From NCBI GenBank assembly GCA_945622055.1, contig CALZBV010000016.1, positions 1-19,403 on the forward strand: DNA of 19,403 bases, in the 5' to 3' direction. Shown here one piece after another: positions 6,008-13,746 of this stretch (the first letter of the stretch is position 1; the number at the start of each line of letters is the position of its first letter). The position numbers were made by a program, and so were the translations under genes. The notes under the pieces were generated by a model. It was given only the letters and a program-made list of their open reading frames with translations. It was not told where the DNA came from and did no database searches. The DNA comes from an uncultured Clostridia bacterium (GTDB taxonomy: Bacteria; Bacillota; Clostridia; Lachnospirales; Lachnospiraceae).

Positions 6008-6670
6008 TCAACGACTTTGCAACAGGGCAAGCTGCTTTGGGATATCAGAAAGGGAATGGGCAATCCGCGTTGCAGCTGCCAGTTCCCCGACACCTCCAAA
6101 GCCATAGGCACAGCCTATCGAAAGAAGGTTGTGGGTTGTTGCCACCCTCAGATCACTGTCCCGGTCTCCGATAACAGCATAGGCTTCCGGGTGGTTGGCG
6201 CGGAATTTAGGAAAGATTTCTTCCTTTGAAGCAAAATCAAAGTCCTCACAGCAGTAAAAGCCGGTAAACCATCGCTCCAGCTGAAAGGCCGTGCGATGCG
6301 CCTTAAGGTAAGCGCGCTTGCAGTTGGACAGAATAACCATTTCATATCCCTGCGTTTTCAGCTGATCCAGCAGCTTTTCCGCACCCGGATACATTGCTGC
6401 ATGCCCGGCTTCAATCCCGGCAATCATTTCCCTTCCAATGATGTCACTGGCATGATTTTTGATATCCTGTGGCAGCTGGGGCATAAACCGGTTCCACATA
6501 TCTCTGGCATTCATCCCCAGGTAGCAGGTCACTTCCTCATCCCGGTAGTCCCGTTTTTCAGCATATTTTTGTTCTACCAGCCAGCTGTAGGCCTTGCGGA
6601 AGGAGCCGCCATACAGCCTGCCGGTGTCATGCAAGGTGCCGTCCCAGTCAAATATTAATGTACGAATCAT
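6008..6670 (-). CDS. HAD-family phosphatase at the end of the riboflavin operon
   Basis: A 220-residue haloacid-dehalogenase hydrolase. Motif I is FDWDGT with nucleophile D8 and acid D10; motif II is the Ser in VILSNC (about 115); the motif III Lys is probably near 149; motif IV is VIGDRDSD (166-173). The helical cap between motifs I and II (residues 15-95) places it with phosphoglycolate-phosphatase-like (subfamily I) enzymes. Its ATG overlaps the ribH stop by four bases (ATGA), so it is translated with the riboflavin genes. Riboflavin synthesis needs a phosphatase to convert 5-amino-6-ribitylamino-uracil phosphate to the free form before lumazine synthase acts; known bacterial enzymes for this are HAD proteins of other subfamilies. 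The position makes this step the likely role, but specificity cannot be read from sequence. FMN or another sugar phosphate is an alternative substrate. Confidence 0.88.
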   Translation of the reverse strand: MIRTLIFDWDGTLHDTGRLYGGSFRKAYSWLVEQKYAEKRDYRDEEVTCYLGMNARDMWNRFMPQLPQDIKNHASDIIGREMIAGIEAGHAAMYPGAEKLLDQLKTQGYEMVILSNCKRAYLKAHRTAFQLERWFTGFYCCEDFDFASKEEIFPKFRANHPEAYAVIGDRDSDLRVATTHNLLSIGCAYGFGGVGELAAATRIAHSLSDIPKQLALLQSR

Positions 6671-7140
6671 CCGATTTGATGCATCAGATTGAACATCTCG
6701 ATTGCTGCCAATGCACAGTCATAGCCCTTGTTCCCTGCCTTGGAACCTGCCCGTTCAATCGCCTGCTCGATATTCTCAGTGGTGATTACGCCAAAGAGCA
6801 CCGGCTTTCCTGTCTTCAGTCCCACACTGGCAATTCCCTTGGAAACCTCAGAGCATACATAGTCATAGTGGCTGGTACTTCCGCGGATTACTGCTCCAAC
6901 GCAGATGACCGCATCGTACTTATCAGAGCATGCCATCTGCTGTGCCACTGCAGGAATCTCAAAGGCTCCCGGCACCCAGCACGCAGTAATATTCTCTTCC
7001 TCAACTCCGTGGCGGACCAGACCATCCACGGCCCCATCCAGCAGCTTCTCTACAATGAAGCTGTTAAAACGGGATGCAACAATACCGACCCTCATGCCGG
7101 CAGGAGCAACAACTTTTCCTTCAATCAAATTAATGCTCAT
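6667..7140 (-). CDS. ribH: 6,7-dimethyl-8-ribityllumazine synthase
   Basis: This 157-residue protein is the usual length for lumazine synthase. It condenses 5-amino-6-ribitylaminouracil with 3,4-dihydroxy-2-butanone 4-phosphate to form the direct precursor of riboflavin, in an icosahedral or pentameric cytosolic assembly. Diagnostic motifs are VGIVASRFN near residue 18, VPGAFEIP near 56, and GAVIRGSTSHYDYV near 82, including the catalytic His. The start at 7140 has GGAGGT 7-8 bases upstream. It is the fourth rib gene, 42 bases after ribBA, and overlaps the following HAD phosphatase by four bases. Confidence 0.97.
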   Translation of the reverse strand: MSINLIEGKVVAPAGMRVGIVASRFNSFIVEKLLDGAVDGLVRHGVEEENITACWVPGAFEIPAVAQQMACSDKYDAVICVGAVIRGSTSHYDYVCSEVSKGIASVGLKTGKPVLFGVITTENIEQAIERAGSKAGNKGYDCALAAIEMFNLMHQIG

Positions 7141-7182
7141 AATACTACCTCCAAATATAAATTCATTTTTGATTCACGGGAC

Positions 7183-8394
7183 TCACACCTGAATTGTCTG
7201 GAAAATGTGTCCCATTTTATCCTTTTTGGTTTTCAGATAAAACTGATCATACTTGCCCGGCGCGATTTCAATAGGCACGCGCTCTTTGATAACGAAATCA
7301 AACCCCTCCAGCCCATAAATTTTTGTAGGGTTATTGGTCAGCAGACGCAGGGATTTTACCCCCAGGTTCTGCAAAATCTGTGCGCCACTCCAGTATTCAC
7401 GCAGATCCGCGCCGAAGCCCAGCTCCAGATTAGCCTCCACTGTATCCCTTCCATGCTCCTGCAGCTCATAGGCCTTGAGCTTATTGATCAGACCAATCCC
7501 ACGCCCCTCCTGGCGCATATAGAGGATAATGCCGCGTCCTTCCCTCTGGATCATCTCCATGGCAGTTCGCAGCTGTGCACCGCAATCGCAGCGGGCAGAG
7601 CCGAATACATCGCCGGTGAGACACTCCGAATGGACACGGCACAACAGATCCTCACCATCACCAATCTCACCGCAGACCAGAGCCACGTGGTGCTCACCTG
7701 TAATATCGTTCACATAACCGTAGATTTGAAAATCCCCATAGGCAGTAGGCATTTTAGCACAGGCCTCACGCTGCATATGGCACTCATAGCGACGCAGATA
7801 GTCCTGCAGGTCTTTGATTGTAATAAAGCAGAGCCCATGCTCCTTTGCCATAGCCTGCAGCTCCGGCGTACGCATCATAGTCCCGTCCTCGCGCATAATT
7901 TCACAACAAAGTCCGCATTCCACCAACCCGGCCAGCCGGCACAGATCCACCGTAGCCTCTGTGTGACCTCCTCTGGCAAGTACACCGCCATGGCGCGCCA
8001 CCAGCGGAAACACATGCCCGGGGCGACGAAGGTCCTCCGGTTTTGTGGATGGGTCACAGCAGGCGCGGCAGGTATACGCTCGCTCCTCGGCCGAGATACC
8101 CGTTGTCGTATTTGCATGGTCTATCGACACTGTAAAAGCCGTGCAATGATTATCGGTATTCTCTGAGACCATCTGCGGAAGCTGCAGGCGGTCTGCCAAA
8201 GCTGCAGACATGGGAGTGCAGATCAGACCTTTGGCGTAAGTAGCCATGAAGTTTACATTTTCCGTGGTAGCATACTGTGCCGCACAAATCAGATCCCCTT
8301 CATTCTCCCTCATCATATCATCGGTGCACATAATAAGCTTACCTGCACGCAAAGCCTCCAGAGCCTCAGGAATGGTATTGTATTGAAACTCCAT
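7183..8394 (-). CDS. ribBA: Bifunctional 3,4-DHBP synthase / GTP cyclohydrolase II
   Basis: A 403-residue fusion that makes both entry substrates of riboflavin synthesis. The N-terminal DHBP synthase (about 1-200) shows DDMMRENEGDL (25-35), RRPGHVFPL (123-131), GHTEATVDL (143-151) and the acidic CEIMREDG near 164. The C-terminal GTP cyclohydrolase II (about 205-400) shows HSECLTGDVFGSARCDCG, with the zinc cysteines at about 258, 269 and 271, and MRQEGRGIGL (293-302). All key residues of both halves are present, so both activities are expected. GGAGGG lies 8 bases before the ATG at 8394. The gene lies 25 bases after ribE and 42 before ribH, under the FMN riboswitch. Confidence 0.97.
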   Translation of the reverse strand: MEFQYNTIPEALEALRAGKLIMCTDDMMRENEGDLICAAQYATTENVNFMATYAKGLICTPMSAALADRLQLPQMVSENTDNHCTAFTVSIDHANTTTGISAEERAYTCRACCDPSTKPEDLRRPGHVFPLVARHGGVLARGGHTEATVDLCRLAGLVECGLCCEIMREDGTMMRTPELQAMAKEHGLCFITIKDLQDYLRRYECHMQREACAKMPTAYGDFQIYGYVNDITGEHHVALVCGEIGDGEDLLCRVHSECLTGDVFGSARCDCGAQLRTAMEMIQREGRGIILYMRQEGRGIGLINKLKAYELQEHGRDTVEANLELGFGADLREYWSGAQILQNLGVKSLRLLTNNPTKIYGLEGFDFVIKERVPIEIAPGKYDQFYLKTKKDKMGHIFQTIQV

Positions 8395-8419
8395 TTTATT
8401 TCCCTCCCGTGTTAAGATA

Positions 8420-9073
8420 TCAGAAGCCGTTTTCCGCCAGAAATTCCATGGTAATACGGCTCTCCTTCGGTTTCACTTGTGGAATGGCAGACGAAAGCAG
8501 CCGCTGCACGTACTTACCAACCACATCATTTTCCAGATTTACCGGTTCCCCCACCGCTTTGGTAAGCAGAGTTGTCTCGCTCCCTGTGTGGGGAATGACA
8601 GACACCTGAAAACTGTCATCACAAAGTACTGCCACAGTCAGGCTGATACCGTCTATACATATGGAGCCCTTTTCGACAATCAGGTCCAGAATACTACGGT
8701 CTGCCGTAATGCTCACCCAAACGGCATTGCCCTCCCTGCGACGATTTATAATAGTACCCACGCCATCAATATGCCCGGAAACAATATGACCACCAAAGCG
8801 ACCGTCTGCAGCCATTGCCCGTTCCAGATTTACCTTCGCACCCTGTCGCAGCTCTCCCAGGTTTGACCGTCGGAGCGTTTCCGGCATCACATCTGCCGTA
8901 AAACCGTCCGGAAGCAGAGCTGTGACGGTCAGGCAGACTCCGTTGACAGCAATGGAATCTCCGATTCTGGTTCCCGACAGAACCTTTGAAGCCGTGACAG
9001 CCAGTTTACCGGACAGCTGTCCCGGTACCACACTGCGAATGGTTCCCACTTCCTCAACGATTCCAGTAAACAT
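8420..9073 (-). CDS. ribE: Riboflavin synthase, alpha subunit
   Basis: A 217-residue protein that dismutates two lumazine molecules into riboflavin and the pyrimidine substrate of RibH. It starts with the diagnostic MFTGIVEEVG and contains two lumazine-binding repeats. The first, about 1-97, has SIAVNGVCLTV; the second, about 98-190, has GHIVSGHIDGVG and SICIDGISLTV. Length and motif order are standard. GGAGGG precedes the ATG at 9073 by about 9 bases. The start lies 20 bases inside the end of ribD, so the two are translationally coupled. Some naming schemes call this gene ribC or ribE; ribE is used here for riboflavin synthase. Confidence 0.96.
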   Translation of the reverse strand: MFTGIVEEVGTIRSVVPGQLSGKLAVTASKVLSGTRIGDSIAVNGVCLTVTALLPDGFTADVMPETLRRSNLGELRQGAKVNLERAMAADGRFGGHIVSGHIDGVGTIINRRREGNAVWVSITADRSILDLIVEKGSICIDGISLTVAVLCDDSFQVSVIPHTGSETTLLTKAVGEPVNLENDVVGKYVQRLLSSAIPQVKPKESRITMEFLAENGF

Positions 9074-10169
9074 TATTCATTCCCTCCGTCACATCGTATT
9101 CCAACAGCAGATCCTCTCCCAGCCGGGTAATTTTTTGCTTCTCCAGTCTGACCGCATGGTCCGGATGGTCCGCCCCGACACCCTCAACCGGAGTTTTTGC
9201 TTCTGCTCCTCCCAACAACTTTGGAGCGATATAGGCGCAGACATGATTGACAACGCCGGCCCGCAAAGCCGCCTCATGAAGCTTTCCACCTCCCTCAAGG
9301 AGAACACTGTCCAGCTTCTCTTTTCCCAGATAAGACATCAGTGCCTGCAAATCCACCCTGCCATCCGCACCGGGCAGGCAAACAACTTTGACCCCAAGCT
9401 GCTCCAGAACCTTCGCTTTTTCCAGATTGCATTTTGCGCAGGCCACAATAGTATCCTGTTCCCCGGCTGTGCGGCAGATCCGGCTGTCGGGTGAAATACG
9501 AAGTCCTGAATCCACAATCACGCGGACAGGCTGATGGCTGCCTTCCCGGCGGCTGTTCAGCATAGGATCATCCGCCAGCACTGTGCCAATGCCGGCCATA
9601 ATAACACTGTACCTGCCACGCAGGCTATGAACATGGGCTCTGGCTGTCTCACCGGTAATCCACTGGGAGGCACCGGTATATGCAGCAATCTTACCATCCA
9701 GTGTCATGGCATATTTCATAACCACATAAGGACGTCCTGTCGTAATATAATGGAAAAACACCGGATTCAGGGCATCACATTCCTCACGCATAAAATCCTC
9801 TTCCACCTGTATTCCATGCTGTCGCAGAAGCTTTGCGCCCTTTCCCGCAACCAAAGGGTTGGGATCCCGTGAGCCAATCACTACACGCGACAGCCTGTGT
9901 TCCAGGATTGCCTCCGTACAGGGCGGTGTATGCCCATAGTGACAGCACGGCTCCAGCGTTACATACAGGGTTGCGCCTTCCGCGGATTCCGTAAGCGAAG
10001 CCAGAGCATTTCTCTCCGCATGAAGCTCCCCAAAACGCCGGTGCCAGCCTTCCCCGATAATGCGTCCGTCCTTAACGATAACAGCACCCACCATAGGGTT
10101 TGGGTTAACCCAGCCTGCCCCCTGTTCTGCCAGGGCGATTGCACGCAGCATATACTCCTTCTCGTTCAT
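9054..10169 (-). CDS. ribD: Bifunctional diaminohydroxyphosphoribosylaminopyrimidine deaminase / reductase
   Basis: A 371-residue protein carrying out the second and third steps of the pyrimidine branch. The N-terminal deaminase has NPNPMVGAVIV (22-32), the zinc ligands in HAERNA (His50 with Glu52) and PCCHYGHTPPC (Cys75, Cys84). The C-terminal reductase (about 145-371) has MKYAMTLDGKIA, SQWITGE and DSVLLEGGG. I place the start at the ATG at 10169, preceded by AAAGGAATGCC. The frame extends 17 codons further upstream, but that extension lies in the terminator-like hairpin of the leader and is not conserved in the family. It is the first gene of the riboflavin operon and overlaps ribE by 20 bases. 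Confidence 0.96.
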   Translation of the reverse strand: MNEKEYMLRAIALAEQGAGWVNPNPMVGAVIVKDGRIIGEGWHRRFGELHAERNALASLTESAEGATLYVTLEPCCHYGHTPPCTEAILEHRLSRVVIGSRDPNPLVAGKGAKLLRQHGIQVEEDFMREECDALNPVFFHYITTGRPYVVMKYAMTLDGKIAAYTGASQWITGETARAHVHSLRGRYSVIMAGIGTVLADDPMLNSRREGSHQPVRVIVDSGLRISPDSRICRTAGEQDTIVACAKCNLEKAKVLEQLGVKVVCLPGADGRVDLQALMSYLGKEKLDSVLLEGGGKLHEAALRAGVVNHVCAYIAPKLLGGAEAKTPVEGVGADHPDHAVRLEKQKITRLGEDLLLEYDVTEGMNNVYWNR

Positions 10170-10188
10170 GGCATTCCTTTCCGGGACA

Positions 10189-10225
10189 TAAAAAGCCCCA
10201 TGGAGATAAAAGAATTCCACAGGGC
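10189..10225 (-). terminator. Second terminator-like hairpin in the rib leader
   Basis: On the minus strand, GCCCTGTGGA (10225-10216) pairs at 8 of 10 bases with TCCATGGGGC (10204-10195) and is followed by TTTTTATG. It lies about 20 bases before the ribD start, after the main riboswitch terminator. It may back up termination or affect ribosome access. Confidence 0.5.
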
Positions 10226-10243
10226 AAACCGGTTCATGTGCTG

Positions 10244-10281
10244 AAAATAAAATGCCCTGAAATGAAACCTCATTTCAGAGC
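10244..10281 (-). terminator. FMN-riboswitch transcription terminator
   Basis: On the minus strand, GCTCTGAAATGA (10281-10270) pairs at 11 of 12 bases with TCATTTCAGGGC (10265-10254), followed by ATTTTATTTTC. It lies about 20 bases after the aptamer. GCTCTGAA can instead pair with TTCAGGGC at the 5' edge of the aptamer (10413-10406), a plausible antiterminator when FMN is absent. Confidence 0.85.
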
Positions 10282-10299
10282 ACGGCATATCAGTTCCCG

Positions 10300-10417
10300 C
10301 CATCTCCTTCCATCCAGACTATACTGTCGGCTCCGGAATCACACCGGATCATGCAGCTTTTAAAAGCTGCTCGCGGGCTGTACCGCCGGTGGGGACTTGC
10401 ACCCCGCCCTGAAGACT
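10300..10417 (-). promoter_or_regulatory. FMN riboswitch (RFN element)
   Basis: The minus strand shows the conserved RFN landmarks in order: TCTTCAGGGCGGGGTGCAAG, CCCCACCGGCGGTACAGCCC, GCGAGC with a variable hairpin AGCTTTTAAAAGCT, GGTGTGATTCCGGAGCCGAC, and AGTATAGTCTGGATGGAAGG. FMN binding to this aptamer shuts down riboflavin genes. A terminator hairpin follows, so control is at transcription, lowering rib operon expression when FMN is plentiful. Confidence 0.97.
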
Positions 10418-10430
10418 CTTTGTTGGTTTC

Positions 10431-10459
10431 ATTATACACAGATACCGGGCTTTTGTAAA
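10431..10459 (-). promoter_or_regulatory. Promoter of the riboflavin operon
   Basis: On the minus strand, TTTACA (10459-10454) and a perfect TATAAT (10436-10431) are 17 bases apart. The predicted start near 10424 lies just before the FMN aptamer. It is arranged back to back with the promoter at 10525-10553. Confidence 0.85.
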
Positions 10460-10524
10460 GCATTTTCTTCTCTTCACTCTTTATCTTTCCCAGATGGCAC
10501 GCTTCCTTTATTTTAAAAAAAGCC

Positions 10525-10553
10525 TTGCACAATCCTGATAAAATAGGTATAAT
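10525..10553 (+). promoter_or_regulatory. Promoter of the CofE-like gene
   Basis: TTGCAC (10525-10530) and a perfect TATAAT (10548-10553) are separated by 17 bases. The predicted start near 10560 leaves a leader of about 68 bases before the ATG at 10628. Confidence 0.85.
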
Positions 10554-10627
10554 ACATATGTGTGTGTAACGCTTACGTATGTACGTTTCACAAAGACACA
10601 AGAAACTGCGAAATGGAGACAATTATT

Positions 10628-11821
10628 ATGGAACGAAGAGTCGGCACAGTATCAAGAGGTATCAGAGGACCAATCATTCGTGAGGGAGATAATCTGGTTG
10701 ACATTACCGTAAACAGTGTATTAGAGGCTGCAGAAAGCGAAGGCTTCCGCTTAAGAGACAGAGACGTCATTGCATTGACTGAGTCTATCGTAGCCCGTGC
10801 TCAGGGTAACTATGCAACCGTTGATGATATTGCAACAGATGTAAAGAATAAGCTTGGCGGCGAAACCGTAGGTGTTATTTTCCCTATTCTCTCCCGCAAC
10901 CGTTTTGCAATCAACCTGAAGGGTATTGCAAAGGGCTGTAAAAAGGTTGTTCTGATGTTAAGCTACCCAAGCGACGAGGTAGGAAATGCACTCCTTACCT
11001 ATGACCAGTTGGATGACGCCGGCATCAACCCTTATTCAGATGTTTTGACGCTTGAAAAATATCGCGAACTGTTTGGGAAAAATGTACATGAATTTACCGG
11101 TGTAGACTATATAGAATACTACTCTGACATTATCAAGAAAGCAGGGGCAGAGGTTGAGGTTATTTTTGCAAATCAGGCAAAGACCATCTTAAATTACACC
11201 GATTGTGTTCTGGCCTGTGATATTCATACCAGAAAACGTACCAAGCGTATCCTAAAGGAAGCAGGGGCAAAGATTGTCTGCGGTTTGGATGATATTTTAA
11301 ACACCTCCGTAAACGGCAGCGGCTACAATGAAAAGTACGGTTTACTTGGCTCCAACAAATCTACCGAAGATAAAATAAAACTCTTCCCGAAGGAATGTAA
11401 GGAGCTTGTTCTCGCAATCCAGTCTTCTATTTTAGAGAAGACCGGTAAGCACGTTGAAGTAATGGTATACGGCGACGGTGCCTTCAAGGATCCTCAGGGA
11501 AAGATTTGGGAATTGGCGGATCCGGTCGTTTCCCCAGCCTTCACCGACGGACTTATTGGTACTCCGAACGAGTTAAAATTAAAATACCTTGCAGACAATG
11601 ACTTTGCTGCACTCTCCGGTGCTGAACTGAAAGAGGCAATTTCCAACAGCATCCGGGAAAAGAAGTCCAATCTGGTAGGTAATATGGCTTCGCAGGGTAC
11701 TACCCCGAGACAGCTTACCGACTTAATTGGTTCCTTATGTGACCTTACCTCCGGTTCCGGTGACAAGGGAACACCTATCATTCTGATTCAGGGCTACTTC
11801 GACAACTTTACAACACAGTAA
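10628..11821 (+). CDS. Coenzyme F420-0:L-glutamate ligase-like protein
   Basis: A 397-residue cytosolic protein resembling the F420-0:gamma-glutamyl ligase (CofE, PF01996) family. The N-terminus has the family GPIIREGDNLVDI and the strand DRDVIALTESIVAR; later come SRNRFAINLKGIAKG, VYGDGAFKDPQG and GTPNELKLKYLAD. Archaeal CofE is about 250 residues, so this Clostridia form is clearly longer. CofE adds glutamate to F420-0 with GTP. Lachnospiraceae are not known to make F420 and no F420 gene lies in the window, so the true substrate is probably different. The start at 10628 is chosen because GGAG lies 9 bases upstream; ATG 10613 is an alternative without a good ribosome site. The gene is single, with its own promoter and terminator, and is divergent from the riboflavin operon, whose pathway supplies the flavin precursor used for F420. 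Family assignment is good, function uncertain. Confidence 0.85.
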   Translation: MERRVGTVSRGIRGPIIREGDNLVDITVNSVLEAAESEGFRLRDRDVIALTESIVARAQGNYATVDDIATDVKNKLGGETVGVIFPILSRNRFAINLKGIAKGCKKVVLMLSYPSDEVGNALLTYDQLDDAGINPYSDVLTLEKYRELFGKNVHEFTGVDYIEYYSDIIKKAGAEVEVIFANQAKTILNYTDCVLACDIHTRKRTKRILKEAGAKIVCGLDDILNTSVNGSGYNEKYGLLGSNKSTEDKIKLFPKECKELVLAIQSSILEKTGKHVEVMVYGDGAFKDPQGKIWELADPVVSPAFTDGLIGTPNELKLKYLADNDFAALSGAELKEAISNSIREKKSNLVGNMASQGTTPRQLTDLIGSLCDLTSGSGDKGTPIILIQGYFDNFTTQ

Positions 11822-11835
11822 TGAATATAATTTCA

Positions 11836-11884
11836 GGGGCTGCCGCAGTTGTGATTGAAATCATAGCTGCGACAGCCCCTTTTG
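11836..11884 (+). terminator. Intrinsic terminator after the CofE-like gene
   Basis: A long stem is formed by GGGGCTGCCGCAG (11836 onward) and CTGCGACAGCCCC (ending 11879) with an inner TGAT/ATCA pairing, followed by TTTTGTT. It starts 15 bases after the stop. It could also stop transcripts of the convergent chemoreceptor gene, although its minus-strand T run is poor. Confidence 0.9.
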
Positions 11885-11933
11885 TTATGCCAAATATTCT
11901 CTTAAAACAGAAATCTGAAAGCTGCCACAGACA

Positions 11934-13652
11934 CTACGACAGCTTAAACAGCTCCATACTCTGTTCCAAGCACTCTGCAATCTCTTTTAACCGTTCCGTA
12001 TTATCTGCAATACTGTTCATCGTTGCTCCGACCTCAGTTACAGAAGCCGAGGTTTCTTCCGTGCTGGCAGCATTTTCCTCCGCAATCGCAGAAAGACTCT
12101 GTACCAGATCAATCACCGTCCTGCGGGTTTCATCAATGTGACCTGTGCTTTCTGCAATAACACCCACTCCGTCAATTGACTGATCAATCTTGTCCCGGAC
12201 ATCCAGAATAATCTGCTCTGTCTTTATTACCTTCTCCTCCTGCTTCTGCATGATATCTTTTACTTCCTTCATTGCTACGACTGCCTTCTCTGAATTCTCT
12301 GTAAGAAGATTAATGATGTGTTCAATCTGGTTTGCAGATTCATTGGACTGCTCCGCAAGCTTTTGAATCTGTGCTGCAACAACCGCAAACCCACGACCTG
12401 CCTCCCCCGCACGCGCCGCTTCAATGGATGCATTTAAGGAAAGAAGATTGGTCTCATCTGCAATCTCGGTAATAAGTGTTGTTGCCTGACGAATCTTCTT
12501 AACGGATTCGTTGGTCATATTGGTCTGGGTATAAATTACCTCTATTGCATCCTTAGCGCTCCGGTTAATCTCCGTCAGCTCCAAAAGGGTTTCAACTGCT
12601 TCCTCCCCGGATGCTTTCACTGCATCTGTGCTCCCGTATAGATTGCCTACCTCCCGGTTTGCCTTCTCAACGGCATTTCCCATCGTAACTACCTGTTCTG
12701 TAGCCCTCTGGGTGTCCTCTGCCTGGGAGCTTGCTCCGTTTGCAATCTCCTGAACGGTACTGCTAACCTGTTCCACTACACACGCAGTATCCGAAATCTG
12801 CTCGTTCATCTGCCCGGAGGCTTCATAAAGCTGAACACTTTGTGCCTTAATATCTTCAATCACCAAATAGAGTTTTTTCTGCAGCTGAACAATGGCTTCT
12901 GCAATCTCACCAACCTCATCCTTACGCTTCATCATTTTCTCAAGCTTTTCATCGGAAGTCAAATCAAGCTCCGTCAGACGCTTCGTCTGTGCAGTAGCCT
13001 CCTGCAACGGTCTCATAAGAAAATATATGAACAAAACGCCAACCACGGAGTACACAAGAACTGTGATGGCATTCATAAAAATACTCTGACTTCTCAGGCT
13101 ATTAACTCTGCTTATAATACTGTCTTCCGATGCTACCACAACCAAGACAAAGCCACATTCCATATCCGGATGAATCGCAGCAACCTGAATACCTCCATGA
13201 TACTCGTATTCCGCAGCAAACGGTGCAACCGCCTCTCCTTTTTTCATTCGGGAAAGAACTTCCTTTACAGTCTCATTCTCCACCGGCTTTCCTATTTTCT
13301 CTGCGGTTGGATGGGCAATCATAGTTCCATCCAATGCAACCACATAGGTATAACTACCTTTGATTCCTTCCAATTCGGATTCATTTGCCATTTTCAGAAG
13401 AACCGGCGCATTCGTCAGCTGCTTGATATCTCCGAGATTCTTCACTGCCAGGGCTACTGTTGTAGCGGAATTTTTCGCAATGTCACTCATATGGGCTTCG
13501 GTAGAAGATATTACCTGCTTTTGCATTTTTGAAAACATACTGACGGTAACATTGGTAATTGTAATTGTTAAAAGTATCAGAACAAACAGCCCTACCTTGG
13601 TAGACAACGTTGACAACAGTGTTCGTTTTACGTTTCCTTCTGACTGATTCAT
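11934..13652 (-). CDS. Methyl-accepting chemotaxis protein (single-Cache-type sensor)
   Basis: A 572-residue transmembrane chemoreceptor. Membrane segment 1 is about residues 17-40. The extracellular region (41-190) contains YTYVVALDGTMIAHPTAEKI, typical of Cache sensor folds. Membrane segment 2 is about 193-213, followed by a HAMP linker (214-265) and a long coiled coil. The signalling tip shows EIADETNLLSLNASIEAAR and AGEAGRGFAVVAAQI, the hairpin that contacts CheA and CheW. No C-terminal CheR-binding pentapeptide is present. The ligand cannot be deduced. AGGAGG lies about 7 bases before the ATG at 13652, and a dedicated promoter lies immediately after the stop of the upstream GGDEF gene, so it is probably transcribed alone. 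No flagellar or che genes are in view. Confidence 0.95.
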   Translation of the reverse strand: MNQSEGNVKRTLLSTLSTKVGLFVLILLTITITNVTVSMFSKMQKQVISSTEAHMSDIAKNSATTVALAVKNLGDIKQLTNAPVLLKMANESELEGIKGSYTYVVALDGTMIAHPTAEKIGKPVENETVKEVLSRMKKGEAVAPFAAEYEYHGGIQVAAIHPDMECGFVLVVVASEDSIISRVNSLRSQSIFMNAITVLVYSVVGVLFIYFLMRPLQEATAQTKRLTELDLTSDEKLEKMMKRKDEVGEIAEAIVQLQKKLYLVIEDIKAQSVQLYEASGQMNEQISDTACVVEQVSSTVQEIANGASSQAEDTQRATEQVVTMGNAVEKANREVGNLYGSTDAVKASGEEAVETLLELTEINRSAKDAIEVIYTQTNMTNESVKKIRQATTLITEIADETNLLSLNASIEAARAGEAGRGFAVVAAQIQKLAEQSNESANQIEHIINLLTENSEKAVVAMKEVKDIMQKQEEKVIKTEQIILDVRDKIDQSIDGVGVIAESTGHIDETRRTVIDLVQSLSAIAEENAASTEETSASVTEVGATMNSIADNTERLKEIAECLEQSMELFKLS

Positions 13653-13715
13653 AATTTCCTCCTCTTATGCAACTCAATTTGTAAAGATATTACTTTGAAA
13701 TCAAATTGTAGATGT

Positions 13716-13744
13716 ATTGTAACACAATTCCCCGTTTTTGTCTA
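13716..13744 (-). promoter_or_regulatory. Promoter of the chemoreceptor gene
   Basis: On the minus strand, TAGACA (13744-13739) and TACAAT (13721-13716) are 17 bases apart with an extended -10 TG. It lies directly behind the stop codon of the GGDEF gene (13747-13749). Confidence 0.7.
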
Positions 13745-13746
13745 CA

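Noticed and set aside
6658..8166. A 502-codon plus-strand ORF
   Set aside because: It is antisense to ribH and ribBA, which are unmistakable; the long open frame follows from codon bias on the opposite strand.
12840..13532. A 230-codon plus-strand ORF
   Set aside because: It is a shadow of the chemoreceptor gene, with Cys/His-rich, low-plausibility composition and no ribosome site.
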